DNA from: Chloroflexota bacterium
GTDB lineage: Bacteria; Chloroflexota; Anaerolineae; B4-G1; DUEL01
Direction: 5' to 3'
DNA length: 13,777 bases
Assembly: GCA_017743275.1 (NCBI GenBank)
Contig: JAGHZG010000006.1
Span: 1-13,777, forward strand
Each line of letters begins with the position of its first letter. The stretch's first letter is position 1. Positions 1-5,589 of the stretch are shown one piece after another. Position numbers and translations under genes: made by a program. The notes under the pieces were generated by a model that worked only from the letters and a program-made list of their open reading frames with translations, was not told the DNA's origin and made no database searches.

Positions 1-159
1 CATCAGGGTGGACTTGCCGGAGCCCGAAGGACCCATAATGGCGACCATTTCGCCGGGGCGGACGGTGAGGGAGACACCCCGCAGCGCGGGCACCTCCACC
101 GTCCCCATCCGGTAGATTTTCACGATATTTTCCAGACGAACGACGGTCTTTTCCTCCAT
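1..159 (-). CDS. ABC transporter ATP-binding protein, MacB/LolD type (N-terminal 53 codons only)
   Basis: The coding strand opens with [19 protein letters not shown] and reaches a Walker A motif, GPSGSGKST, at residues 43-51 before the window ends. The spacing and the wording of the N-terminus ([32 protein letters not shown]) are typical of the MacB/LolD/FtsE group of ABC ATPases, which power export or extraction together with an MacA-like fusion protein and a separate permease. The ATG lies 3 nt after the stop codon of the HlyD-like gene, so the two are co-transcribed and probably translationally coupled. No strong Shine-Dalgarno is visible. Walker B, the signature motif and the permease would lie to the left of the window. 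The partner identity is inferred from gene order. Confidence 0.93.
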   Translation of the reverse strand, partial: MEEKTVVRLENIVKIYRMGTVEVPALRGVSLTVRPGEMVAIMGPSGSGKSTLM

Positions 160-162
160 GCT

Positions 163-1545
163 CTACCGCCCGAACGGAAAGCCAAAACCGCCCGACGTGT
201 TCGGCCGGATCAGCACCAGCACGTCCCCTTCGTTCAGGCCGCTCAGCACCTGGCTGTAGCCCTCGTAGCGGACGCCCAGGCGGACATCCACCCGCTCCAG
301 TTCGCCGCTGGCCGTCTTTCGGTAGACGTAGGTCTGGCCGGTGGTCTGGTCAATCCGCACCACCCAGTTGGGGATCAGCAACTGGTCGGTCAACTCCTCC
401 ACGCGGACCGTCACGTTGGCCGACATCCCGGCCCGGACCGGGGCGTCGGTGGGGTCCAGCGCGATGATGACGGGATAGGCGACGGTGCCCTCCACCAGCG
501 TGGCCGCCGGGCCGATGCGCTCCACTTTGCCTGTGAGGGTCACGTCGGGCAGAGCATCCAGCGTCACCTCTGCCGGCAACCCCACCCGCAGGCGGGCCAC
601 GTCCATCTCGTCCACGTTGACGGTGATGCGGAAGCCGGAGATGTCCACCAGCGAAATCGCGGGCAGGCCGGTGGGGGCGGTCTCGCCGACCACGATGTTG
701 ACCGCAGAGACGACGCCGTCAAAGGGGGCAGTGAGGGTGGCCTTCTCCAGGTTGCGGCGGGCGGCTTCGTACGCGGCGCGGGCCTGCTCCACTGCCGCCT
801 CGGCGACGGTCAGTTCCTCCTCCGTCGGGCCGCTCATCGCCCGCTCCAGTTGCGCCCGGGCGCTCTCCACGTTGCTCCATGCCGCCGCCAGGTCCTCCGG
901 AGATGCCCCCTTCGTGGTCAACTGGTAGTTGGCCAGTGCGATCTGGTAGTCCAGAGTGGCTGTCTCCAGGTTGAGGGACTGGGGAAGTGCACCGATGTCC
1001 GGTCGCCAGGAGACCGGTTCGTAGGCGGCGCGGGCCCGGTTCAGCATCACCTCGGCCCGCTTCAGGTTCGCCTCGGCGACGGCCTTTTCCTCCGGCGAGG
1101 GGCTGTTTTTGAGCCGCTGGTACTGGGCCAGCGCGCTGCGGTAGGCCGCTTCGGCGGCCTTCACCGCCTCGGGGCGGGGCTGTGCGCGCAGTTGGGCCAG
1201 TTGGGCCTGGGCGGATTTCAGCGCCGCCTCCGCCTGCCGCAAACTCAGTTCCAGGTCGCCCGTGTCCAGCCGGGCCAGCACCTGACCAGCGCGCACCTCG
1301 TCCCCGATCTGCACCGTCACCTCCGCCACCCGCCCCGGCGCGCTGAAGGTCAGGTCCACCTGGCGGATGGGCTCAATCCGCCCACTGGCGCTGACCGTTA
1401 CCTCCAGGGTGCCCCGTTCCACTACCTCGGTTCTCTCCTCCGATGAGGGATTCCGGGCCGCCGCCTGCCGCCATACGAAAAAGCCGCCAACGACCAGAAG
1501 CGCGATGGCGGCCAGGATGATCCAAATCCTACGCCGTCTGCTCAT
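163..1545 (-). CDS. HlyD/MacA-like periplasmic adaptor (membrane fusion protein)
   Basis: A 460-aa membrane fusion protein that should link the adjacent ABC transporter to its export path. A basic start (MSRRRR) leads into one membrane anchor at about residues 7-26. A split lipoyl-like barrel follows, first half around 66-95 (APGRVAEVTVQIGDEVRAGQ) and second around 270-300 (TAPFDGVVSAVNIVVGE). Between them lies a long Ala/Glu/Gln-rich alpha-helical hairpin (about 96-268) with PEAVKAAEAAYRSALAQYQ-type heptads. The beta-barrel and membrane-proximal part ends in a Gly/Phe tail, GGFGFPFGR. The ATG at 1545-1543 is chosen because GGAGGAGGAGA directly precedes it and the anchor starts there. A longer reading to 1740 would only translate the overlapping regulator gene in the wrong frame. 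It overlaps the AbrB gene by 17 nt and is followed 3 nt later by the ATPase gene. The exported substrate is unknown. Confidence 0.93.
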   Translation of the reverse strand: MSRRRRIWIILAAIALLVVGGFFVWRQAAARNPSSEERTEVVERGTLEVTVSASGRIEPIRQVDLTFSAPGRVAEVTVQIGDEVRAGQVLARLDTGDLELSLRQAEAALKSAQAQLAQLRAQPRPEAVKAAEAAYRSALAQYQRLKNSPSPEEKAVAEANLKRAEVMLNRARAAYEPVSWRPDIGALPQSLNLETATLDYQIALANYQLTTKGASPEDLAAAWSNVESARAQLERAMSGPTEEELTVAEAAVEQARAAYEAARRNLEKATLTAPFDGVVSAVNIVVGETAPTGLPAISLVDISGFRITVNVDEMDVARLRVGLPAEVTLDALPDVTLTGKVERIGPAATLVEGTVAYPVIIALDPTDAPVRAGMSANVTVRVEELTDQLLIPNWVVRIDQTTGQTYVYRKTASGELERVDVRLGVRYEGYSQVLSGLNEGDVLVLIRPNTSGGFGFPFGR

Positions 1546-1786
1546 TCTCCTCCTCCACAGGGGTGCCGCTTTGTATTTGCCGGACCAGTTCCAGCCACTG
1601 GCCCGCCAGTTCGCCGATGAGGTCGGCGCGGAGCAGCCAGAGCCCACCCTCAGGCCCGCCGATGACCAGGAGTTTCTCGCCGATCTGGATGCCCAGGTCT
1701 CGTCGGGCCTGGGCCGGGATGACCACCTGCCCGCGCTCACTGACCGTCACCGCACCGTAGAATTGAGGGCACGGTTTTCTTTCCAT
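1529..1786 (-). CDS. AbrB/SpoVT-family DNA-binding transcriptional regulator
   Basis: An 85-aa protein whose residues about 11-55 match the swapped-hairpin AbrB/SpoVT fold: GAVTVSERGQVVIPAQARR, then DLGIQIGEKLLVIG. The VTVSERGQVVIP stretch is the family hallmark. These proteins bind DNA as dimers or tetramers and often sit first in the operon they control. Here it leads an operon with the HlyD-like adaptor and the ABC ATPase, so autoregulation of an efflux operon is a reasonable inference. The start ATG (1786-1784) is preceded by AAAGGTGAT. An in-frame ATG further up (1852) would place the start inside the promoter, so it is rejected. The C-terminal 25 residues (WLELVRQIQSGTPVEEENE) are a charged tail, and the last codons carry the Shine-Dalgarno of the next gene. 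Confidence 0.9.
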   Translation of the reverse strand: MERKPCPQFYGAVTVSERGQVVIPAQARRDLGIQIGEKLLVIGGPEGGLWLLRADLIGELAGQWLELVRQIQSGTPVEEENEQTA

Positions 1787-1823
1787 ATCACCTTTTATCT
1801 TGTTTTTCTTACTTGCAAGACAA

Positions 1824-1852
1824 ATTATACCACAAGGAGAGGGAAACGGCAA
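1824..1852 (-). promoter_or_regulatory. Sigma-70-type promoter of the abrB-hlyD-ABC operon
   Basis: On the minus strand TTGCCG (1852-1847) is followed after exactly 17 bp by TATAAT (1829-1824), with an extended -10 element TGG just before it. The predicted transcript start is near 1817, giving a leader of about 30 nt to the ATG at 1786. The -10 matches the consensus in all six positions. Confidence 0.82.
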
Positions 1853-1860
1853 GTACGAAA

Positions 1861-2021
1861 GGCGCAGAGCAGGGCTTATCAGCGCTCTAATATTTTTCGT
1901 TCGTAGTCAGGCACGGAGCGCCAGCGGAGTGCCGTTCCGAGCCTTTTGGACGCCACTCCGCTTCGCTGCGTGGCTTACTACGAGCATCTTCGTAGAGCGT
2001 TGATAAGCCCTGGGCGCAGAG
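1861..2021. mobile_element. MITE-like palindromic element with 9-bp direct repeats at its ends
   Basis: The element proper spans 1870-2012 (143 bp). Its ends are 19-bp inverted repeats, CAGGGCTTATCAGCGCTCT (1870-1888) and AGAGCGTTGATAAGCCCTG (1994-2012), with one mismatch. GGCGCAGAG stands immediately outside both ends (1861-1869 and 2013-2021), as a 9-bp target-site duplication would. The interior holds a second imperfect inverted repeat (1902-1934 against 1951-1982), so almost the whole element can fold into one long hairpin. There is no room for a transposase, so it would depend on one encoded elsewhere. The insertion-sequence family is not assigned. The surrounding DNA is itself periodic at 9 nt, which weakens the target-duplication argument somewhat. 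Confidence 0.72.
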
Positions 2022-2165
2022 GGCACGAAGGGCACGAAAGACGCGAAAGGCGCGAAATATGGTCAGGACTGACGCAGTTGAGAGTTCTCAGAGAACGTGC
2101 CAGGCACTTCTGAAAGTGCCTGGCACGTTGGGTAAATCCTTCGTGTTCTTCGTGCCCTTCGTGGA
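2022..2165. repeat. Nine-nucleotide periodic repeats in inverted arrangement
   Basis: Units of the type GGCACGAAG, GGCACGAAA and GACGCGAAA run from about 2022 to 2058. The complementary type (CCTTCGTG, TTCTTCGTG, CCCTTCGTG) runs from about 2137 to 2165, so the two arrays form a loose inverted repeat around a hairpin repeat. Before the MITE inserted, the left array probably continued leftwards (GTACGAAAG at 1853-1861). No reading frame of interest is present in 1853-2209. Confidence 0.6.
2064..2129. repeat. Hairpin repeat family 1, copy 1
   Basis: A perfect 16-bp inverted repeat, AACGTGCCAGGCACTT (2094-2109), loop CTGA, then its complement (2114-2129). It is preceded by CAGGACTGACGCAGTTG, which is also found in slightly altered form before copy 2, so the repeated unit is longer than the hairpin. 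Copies 2 and 3 are at 4085-4143 and 8671-8705. It lies about 80 bp downstream of the rdgB stop codon. There is no run of T after it. Confidence 0.85.
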
Positions 2166-2203
2166 TTCACTTTGTTTTTTGTGCCTTCGGGTTTGAAGAT
2201 CAA

Positions 2204-2233
2204 CCGCGTTCATCCGCGCTGGTCCGCGTCCTC
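2204..2233. repeat. Three 10-nt repeats overlapping the 3' end of rdgB
   Basis: CCGCGTTCAT, CCGCGCTGGT and CCGCGTCCTC follow each other without gaps. The rdgB stop codon and its last codons (DADQRG) fall inside this array, so the C-terminus of that protein is written in repeat sequence. Confidence 0.55.
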
Positions 2234-2821
2234 TAACAGTCGTCGCAGGATGGGAAGCGCGGCCTCCACCGCGCGCGCCCGGTGGCTGATGCGGTTCTTC
2301 ACCTCTGAGGGGAGTTGGGCCATTGTACAACGGAACTCGGGGAGATAGAAGACGGGGTCGTAGCCGAAACCGCCCGTCCCTGCCGGCGCGGTGGCGATGA
2401 TGCCCTCGCAGGTGCCCTCGGCGATGTAGAGTTCCCTCTGAGGAGTCATAATGACAATACAGCAGCGGAAGCGGGCGGTTCGTTGTTCCCAGGGGACGCC
2501 ATCCAGACGGGCCAGCAGGGCCGCGATACGGTCGGCGTCGGAGCCGGGGATGTAGCGGGCGGAACGGACGCCCGGCTCGCCGCCCAGCGCGTCCACCTCC
2601 AGACCGGAGTCGTCGGCCAGGGAGAGCAGACCGGAGACCTCTACCCCGGCGCGGGCTTTCAGGGTCGCGTTCTCCGTGTAGGTCGTTCCTGTCTCCTGGA
2701 CGTCTATCCGGTATCCCAGGTCGGAAGGAAATCGTATGGGGACAGGAAGAGAAGACAGCAGGGCCCGGTACTCCCGCATTTTGCCGGGGTTATTGGTCAC
2801 GATGAGCAATTCTTGGGACAA
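2210..2821 (-). CDS. rdgB: XTP/dITP diphosphatase (RdgB/HAM1 family)
   Basis: A 203-aa house-cleaning enzyme that hydrolyses dITP, XTP and ITP to the monophosphate plus pyrophosphate, keeping deaminated purines out of DNA and RNA. Family landmarks appear in order: the substrate-binding start LLIVTNNPGKMREY (5-18), the signature ADDSGLEVDALGGEPGVRSA (69-88) with the metal-binding and catalytic acidic residues, GGFGYDPVF in the last third, and SHRARA near the end. I take the TTG at 2821-2819 as the start: AGGAG sits 6 nt before it, and the resulting length is normal for the family. An ATG at 2884 would add 21 unrelated residues and lie inside the promoter. The gene is monocistronic and divergent from mreB. 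Its last codons overlap a 10-nt repeat. Confidence 0.95.
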   Translation of the reverse strand: MSQELLIVTNNPGKMREYRALLSSLPVPIRFPSDLGYRIDVQETGTTYTENATLKARAGVEVSGLLSLADDSGLEVDALGGEPGVRSARYIPGSDADRIAALLARLDGVPWEQRTARFRCCIVIMTPQRELYIAEGTCEGIIATAPAGTGGFGYDPVFYLPEFRCTMAQLPSEVKNRISHRARAVEAALPILRRLLEDADQRG

Positions 2822-2874
2822 AGAGCACTCCTGATCGGTGGAAGGGAGACCGCTTTTGTGAAAGCAACAAAGAG

Positions 2875-2903
2875 GTTTTATCACAAGGGAAGGGTTCTGT
2901 CAA
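2875..2903 (-). promoter_or_regulatory. Promoter of rdgB
   Basis: On the minus strand a perfect TTGACA (2903-2898) is followed after 17 bp by TAAAAC (2880-2875, four of six consensus positions). The expected transcript start is near 2868, about 47 nt before the TTG start codon. It stands back to back with the mreB promoter. Confidence 0.65.
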
Positions 2904-2954
2904 GCCATCCTTTGGACGGCGACAAATCACTCCACTACTCAAAGCCTCAATTTG

Positions 2955-2963
2955 TGGTATAAT
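2955..2963 (+). promoter_or_regulatory. Extended -10 promoter of the mre operon
   Basis: TGGTATAAT gives a perfect -10 hexamer (2958-2963) with the extended TGN element. At the right distance upstream there is only a poor -35 (around 2935-2940, CTACTC), as is common for extended -10 promoters. The transcript would start near 2970, leaving a leader of about 40 nt that contains the mreB Shine-Dalgarno AGGTGA (3001-3006). Confidence 0.7.
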
Positions 2964-3010
2964 CTCTCTGTCAATGTATCAGCAGGCAAACCCGGAATTC
3001 AGGTGAAGAA

Positions 3011-4084
3011 ATGCCTTTTTGGAATCCCATAGACGCACTGCTGGGCCTCTTTTCCCTGGATATTGGCATTGACCTGGGCACGGCCAACACCCTGGTCTAC
3101 GTGCGGGGCAAGGGGATTGTCATCAACGAGCCTTCGTGGGTGGCCATTGATCGGGATAGCCGCCGGGTCCTCTCCATCGGCGCCGAGGCCAAAGAGATGG
3201 TCGGGCGAACGCCAGCCAATATCGTCGCCATCCGCCCGCTGCGAGACGGGGTCATCTCCGAATTTGAGGTGACCCAGGCGATGCTGGACTATTTCATCAA
3301 GAAGGCGCACCAGCATATGTTCACCCCGATCCCCCGGCCCCGGGTGGTGGTGGGCATCCCCAGCGGGGTGACGGAGGTGGAGCGACGGGCGGTCTACGAC
3401 GCGGCCATCGCCGCTGGAGCCCGAGAGGCCTATCTGATAGAGGAACCGATGGCGGCGGCCATCGGCGCCGGTTTGCCGGTCACCGAATCCCGGGGCAGCA
3501 TCGTGGTGGACATCGGCGGCGGCACCACCGAGGTCGCCGTCTTCGCGATGGGCGGGATTGTTACCAGCGGCTCCATTCGGGTCGCCGGGGACGAGATGGA
3601 TGAGGACATCATCCAGTACGCCCGCCAGAAGTACAACCTGATGATCGGCGAGCAGACCGCCGAGCGGGTCAAAATCGCCATTGGCTCCGCCTACCCGCTT
3701 CCCGAGGAGAAGACGATGCTCCTGCGGGGCCGTAACCTGGTCACGGGCCTGCCGGAGGCGGTGGAAATCAGCAGCATAGAGATTCGGGAAGCCCTCTCCG
3801 GTTCCGTCAGCCTCATTGTGGACCTGATTCGGGATACACTGGACGACACGCCGCCGGAACTGGTCGCCGACCTGATGGACATCGGCATCTGTCTGACCGG
3901 CGGGGGCGCGTTGCTGAAGGGGATGGCCGAGCGGGTCACCCAGGAGACCCACATTCGGGCATGGATAGCGCAGGACGCGATGACGTGCGTCGCCCGGGGG
4001 GCCGGAATGGTGCTGGAAAACGTGAACCTGTTGCGGCAGGTAGTGATGGCCACCGACCGCCGGGGGACGGAACTGGTCTCTTGA
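3011..4084 (+). CDS. mreB: Rod-shape-determining actin homologue MreB
   Basis: A 357-aa bacterial actin that polymerises on the inner face of the membrane and positions the elongation-type cell-wall machinery. A short amphipathic-looking start (MPFWNPIDALLGLFS) precedes the phosphate-1 loop DIGIDLGTANTLVYV (17-31). VVVGIPSGVTEVERRAV, EEPMAAAIGAGLPV, the phosphate-2 loop VDIGGGTTEVAVF (from 166) and the adenosine motif LTGGGALLKGM (from 295) follow. All nucleotide-binding motifs look intact. The ATG is supported by AGGTGA 4 nt upstream. It is first in a plus-strand operon with mreC, mreD and mrdA. Unusually, 84 nt including a hairpin repeat separate it from mreC, which could lower expression of the membrane components relative to MreB. 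Confidence 0.98.
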   Translation: MPFWNPIDALLGLFSLDIGIDLGTANTLVYVRGKGIVINEPSWVAIDRDSRRVLSIGAEAKEMVGRTPANIVAIRPLRDGVISEFEVTQAMLDYFIKKAHQHMFTPIPRPRVVVGIPSGVTEVERRAVYDAAIAAGAREAYLIEEPMAAAIGAGLPVTESRGSIVVDIGGGTTEVAVFAMGGIVTSGSIRVAGDEMDEDIIQYARQKYNLMIGEQTAERVKIAIGSAYPLPEEKTMLLRGRNLVTGLPEAVEISSIEIREALSGSVSLIVDLIRDTLDDTPPELVADLMDIGICLTGGGALLKGMAERVTQETHIRAWIAQDAMTCVARGAGMVLENVNLLRQVVMATDRRGTELVS

Positions 4085-4143
4085 CAGGACTTACGCCGTT
4101 AGCAGGAGAACGTGCCAGGCACTTCCAGAAGTGCCTGGCACGT
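4085..4143. repeat. Hairpin repeat family 1, copy 2 (between mreB and mreC)
   Basis: The unit begins on the base after the mreB stop codon with CAGGACTTACGCCGTT, related to the sequence before copy 1. It then gives a 15-bp perfect stem, ACGTGCCAGGCACTT (4110-4124), loop CCAG, and complement (4129-4143). It lies inside a transcribed operon spacer, 15 nt before the mreC Shine-Dalgarno, and has no T run. It could act on mRNA processing or as a partial attenuator. Confidence 0.85.
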
Positions 4144-4168
4144 CAGGAAGTAAATTGCAGGAGGTGCA

Positions 4169-5047
4169 GTGCGGCGCGGGACCTGGCGTTCCTGGCTTCC
4201 TCTGACGTTTCTCATCCTCTCCATTCTGTTCCTGGCCCTCCACGAAACCCGTATCCTGGCCTCCGTGGAGCGGGGCCTGCAGGTGGTCCTGGCCCCCCTT
4301 CAGCGCGCGGCGACCGCGCTGGTCACCGGTATCGGCGATCTCTCCCAGACTGTCCGGCAAGTGCGGGAACTGCGCGCCCGCGTGGCCGAACTGGAGGAAC
4401 AGGTCAACGCCCTCACCATTGAGAACGTCCGCCTGCGGGAGTACGAGGCGGAGGTGGTGCAGTTGCGGGGGCTGCTGGGGTTCGTGGAGGCCAACCCCAC
4501 CTGGGCCTTCCTGGGCGCGGACGTGGTGGGACGGTCGGCCTGCATCAACGCCCCCTGCGGCGACGTGGTGGGCCAGGAGCCCAACCCCTATCTGCGCTAC
4601 ATCACCATCAACGTCGGGCAGGCCGACGGGGTCGCCGTGGGGATGCCCGTGGTCACCGGCGGCGCCGTCCTGGTGGGGCGGGTCGCCGAGACGGGGCTCC
4701 ACACCAGCAAGGTGCAGTTGATTACCGACCCGGGCAGCAACGTCGCCGCGATTCTCCAGCAGTCCCGCGCCACCGGCCTGGTGGTGGGCCAGCCCGACGG
4801 CTCCCTGCGGATGATCTACATCCCCCAGGAGGACACTGTCCAGGTGGGGGACGTGGTGCTCACGTCCGGCCTGGGCGGCGCTTTCCCGCGCGGCCTGGTC
4901 CTGGGACAGGTCTCCCAGGTGGTGAAACAGGACTTCGCTCTGTTCCAGGAGGCGGTCATCCATCCGGCCGTGGACTACCGCCGGGTGGAACTGACGCTGG
5001 TCATCACGCTGTTCCAGCCCCTGGTCCAGGAGGAGCCGGGAGAGTAG
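4169..5047 (+). CDS. mreC: Rod-shape-determining protein MreC
   Basis: A 292-aa bitopic membrane protein that joins MreB and MreD to the periplasmic domain of PBP2. A short basic N-terminus is followed by one membrane span (about residues 9-25). A coiled coil covers about 58-103 (LSQTVRQVRELRARVAELEE onward), and two beta-barrel modules fill the rest (for example RYITINVGQADGVAVGMPVV and GDVVLTSGLGGAFPRGLVLG). It ends in the expected YRRVELTLVI strand. The start is the GTG at 4169, placed 2 nt after a perfect AGGAGGTG. The segment CINAPCGDVVGQEPNP in the first barrel looks like a small insertion with two cysteines. The stop codon overlaps the Shine-Dalgarno of mreD. Confidence 0.95.
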   Translation: MRRGTWRSWLPLTFLILSILFLALHETRILASVERGLQVVLAPLQRAATALVTGIGDLSQTVRQVRELRARVAELEEQVNALTIENVRLREYEAEVVQLRGLLGFVEANPTWAFLGADVVGRSACINAPCGDVVGQEPNPYLRYITINVGQADGVAVGMPVVTGGAVLVGRVAETGLHTSKVQLITDPGSNVAAILQQSRATGLVVGQPDGSLRMIYIPQEDTVQVGDVVLTSGLGGAFPRGLVLGQVSQVVKQDFALFQEAVIHPAVDYRRVELTLVITLFQPLVQEEPGE

Positions 5048-5058
5048 GAGGTGCCATT
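5046..5058 (+). promoter_or_regulatory. Shine-Dalgarno and ATT start of mreD
   Basis: AGGAGGTG (5046-5053) is followed after 2 nt by ATT (5056-5058). The same AGGAGGTG plus 2 nt stands before the GTG start of mreC. No ATG, GTG or TTG in the mreD frame lies within reach of this ribosome site, so ATT is the best supported initiator. Confidence 0.65.
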
Positions 5059-5562
5059 CTCACCCTCTACTTCGTCCTGCCATTGTTGACCCTGGCCGCC
5101 CTGGCCCAGAGCACCGCCCTGGCCGGGGTCTCCCTCTTCGGCGCCCGGCCGGACGTGGTCTTCCTGCTGGTCGCCGTCTGGGCCTTCCTGCGGGGCCCCG
5201 TAGAGGGCGCGGTCTGGGCCTTCATCGGCGGGGTGCTGTTAGACGTCCTCTCCGGCGGACCGCTGGGCGGTTTCACCCTGGCCCTTCTGCTGGCCGCGCT
5301 CATGGTCGGGCAGCAGTGGGGGCGGGAACTGGGCTCCACCGCGTTCCAGTTGGTCCTGCTGGTGCTGGTCGCCGGATTCCTCTCCCACGTCGTCCTGCTC
5401 CTGGCTATGAGCGCGACGGGCTACCCGGTGAACTGGCAGTACGGGCTCTCTCACGTTGCCGCGCCATCGGCTGTGCTCAACGCGCTGCTGGCCCTCACCG
5501 TCCATCCGCTCCTCTCCTGGCTGGACCGGCGGACCCGTCCAGAAGGATTCACGCTCCAATGA
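5056..5562 (+). CDS. mreD: Rod-shape-determining membrane protein MreD
   Basis: A hydrophobic protein of 168 aa with about five membrane spans, the integral membrane member of the MreBCD complex. Family features are the early QSTAL after the first span, GARPDVVFLLVAVWAFLRGP (a version of the PDL-type motif), GGVLLDVLSGGPLGG, and a C-terminal span followed by basic residues (LDRRTRPEG). I start it at ATT 5056. This gives a complete first span (LTLYFVLPLLTLAALAQST) directly behind a perfect Shine-Dalgarno, whereas the next usual start, TTG 5083, cuts that span and has no ribosome site. If ATT is wrong the protein is 159 aa from 5083. Its gene follows mreC by 8 nt and precedes mrdA by 27 nt. Confidence 0.88.
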   Translation: MLTLYFVLPLLTLAALAQSTALAGVSLFGARPDVVFLLVAVWAFLRGPVEGAVWAFIGGVLLDVLSGGPLGGFTLALLLAALMVGQQWGRELGSTAFQLVLLVLVAGFLSHVVLLLAMSATGYPVNWQYGLSHVAAPSAVLNALLALTVHPLLSWLDRRTRPEGFTLQ

Positions 5563-5589
5563 CCCCACGACCGATGACAAAATGACCCG

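Noticed and set aside
1546..1740. An N-terminal extension of the HlyD-like protein up to 1740
   Set aside because: These codons are the AbrB gene read out of frame. The internal ATG at 1545 has a strong ribosome site and starts at the membrane anchor.
1800..2003. A 67-codon plus-strand frame across the MITE-like element
   Set aside because: It begins in the promoter of the abrB operon and mostly reads inverted-repeat DNA. No sign of a protein.
2999..3952. A 317-codon minus-strand frame opposite mreB
   Set aside because: Antisense shadow of a complete mreB. No ribosome site, no recognisable domain.
4091..4963. A 290-codon minus-strand frame opposite mreC
   Set aside because: Antisense shadow of a complete mreC. 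Its N-terminus is merely the translated hairpin repeat.
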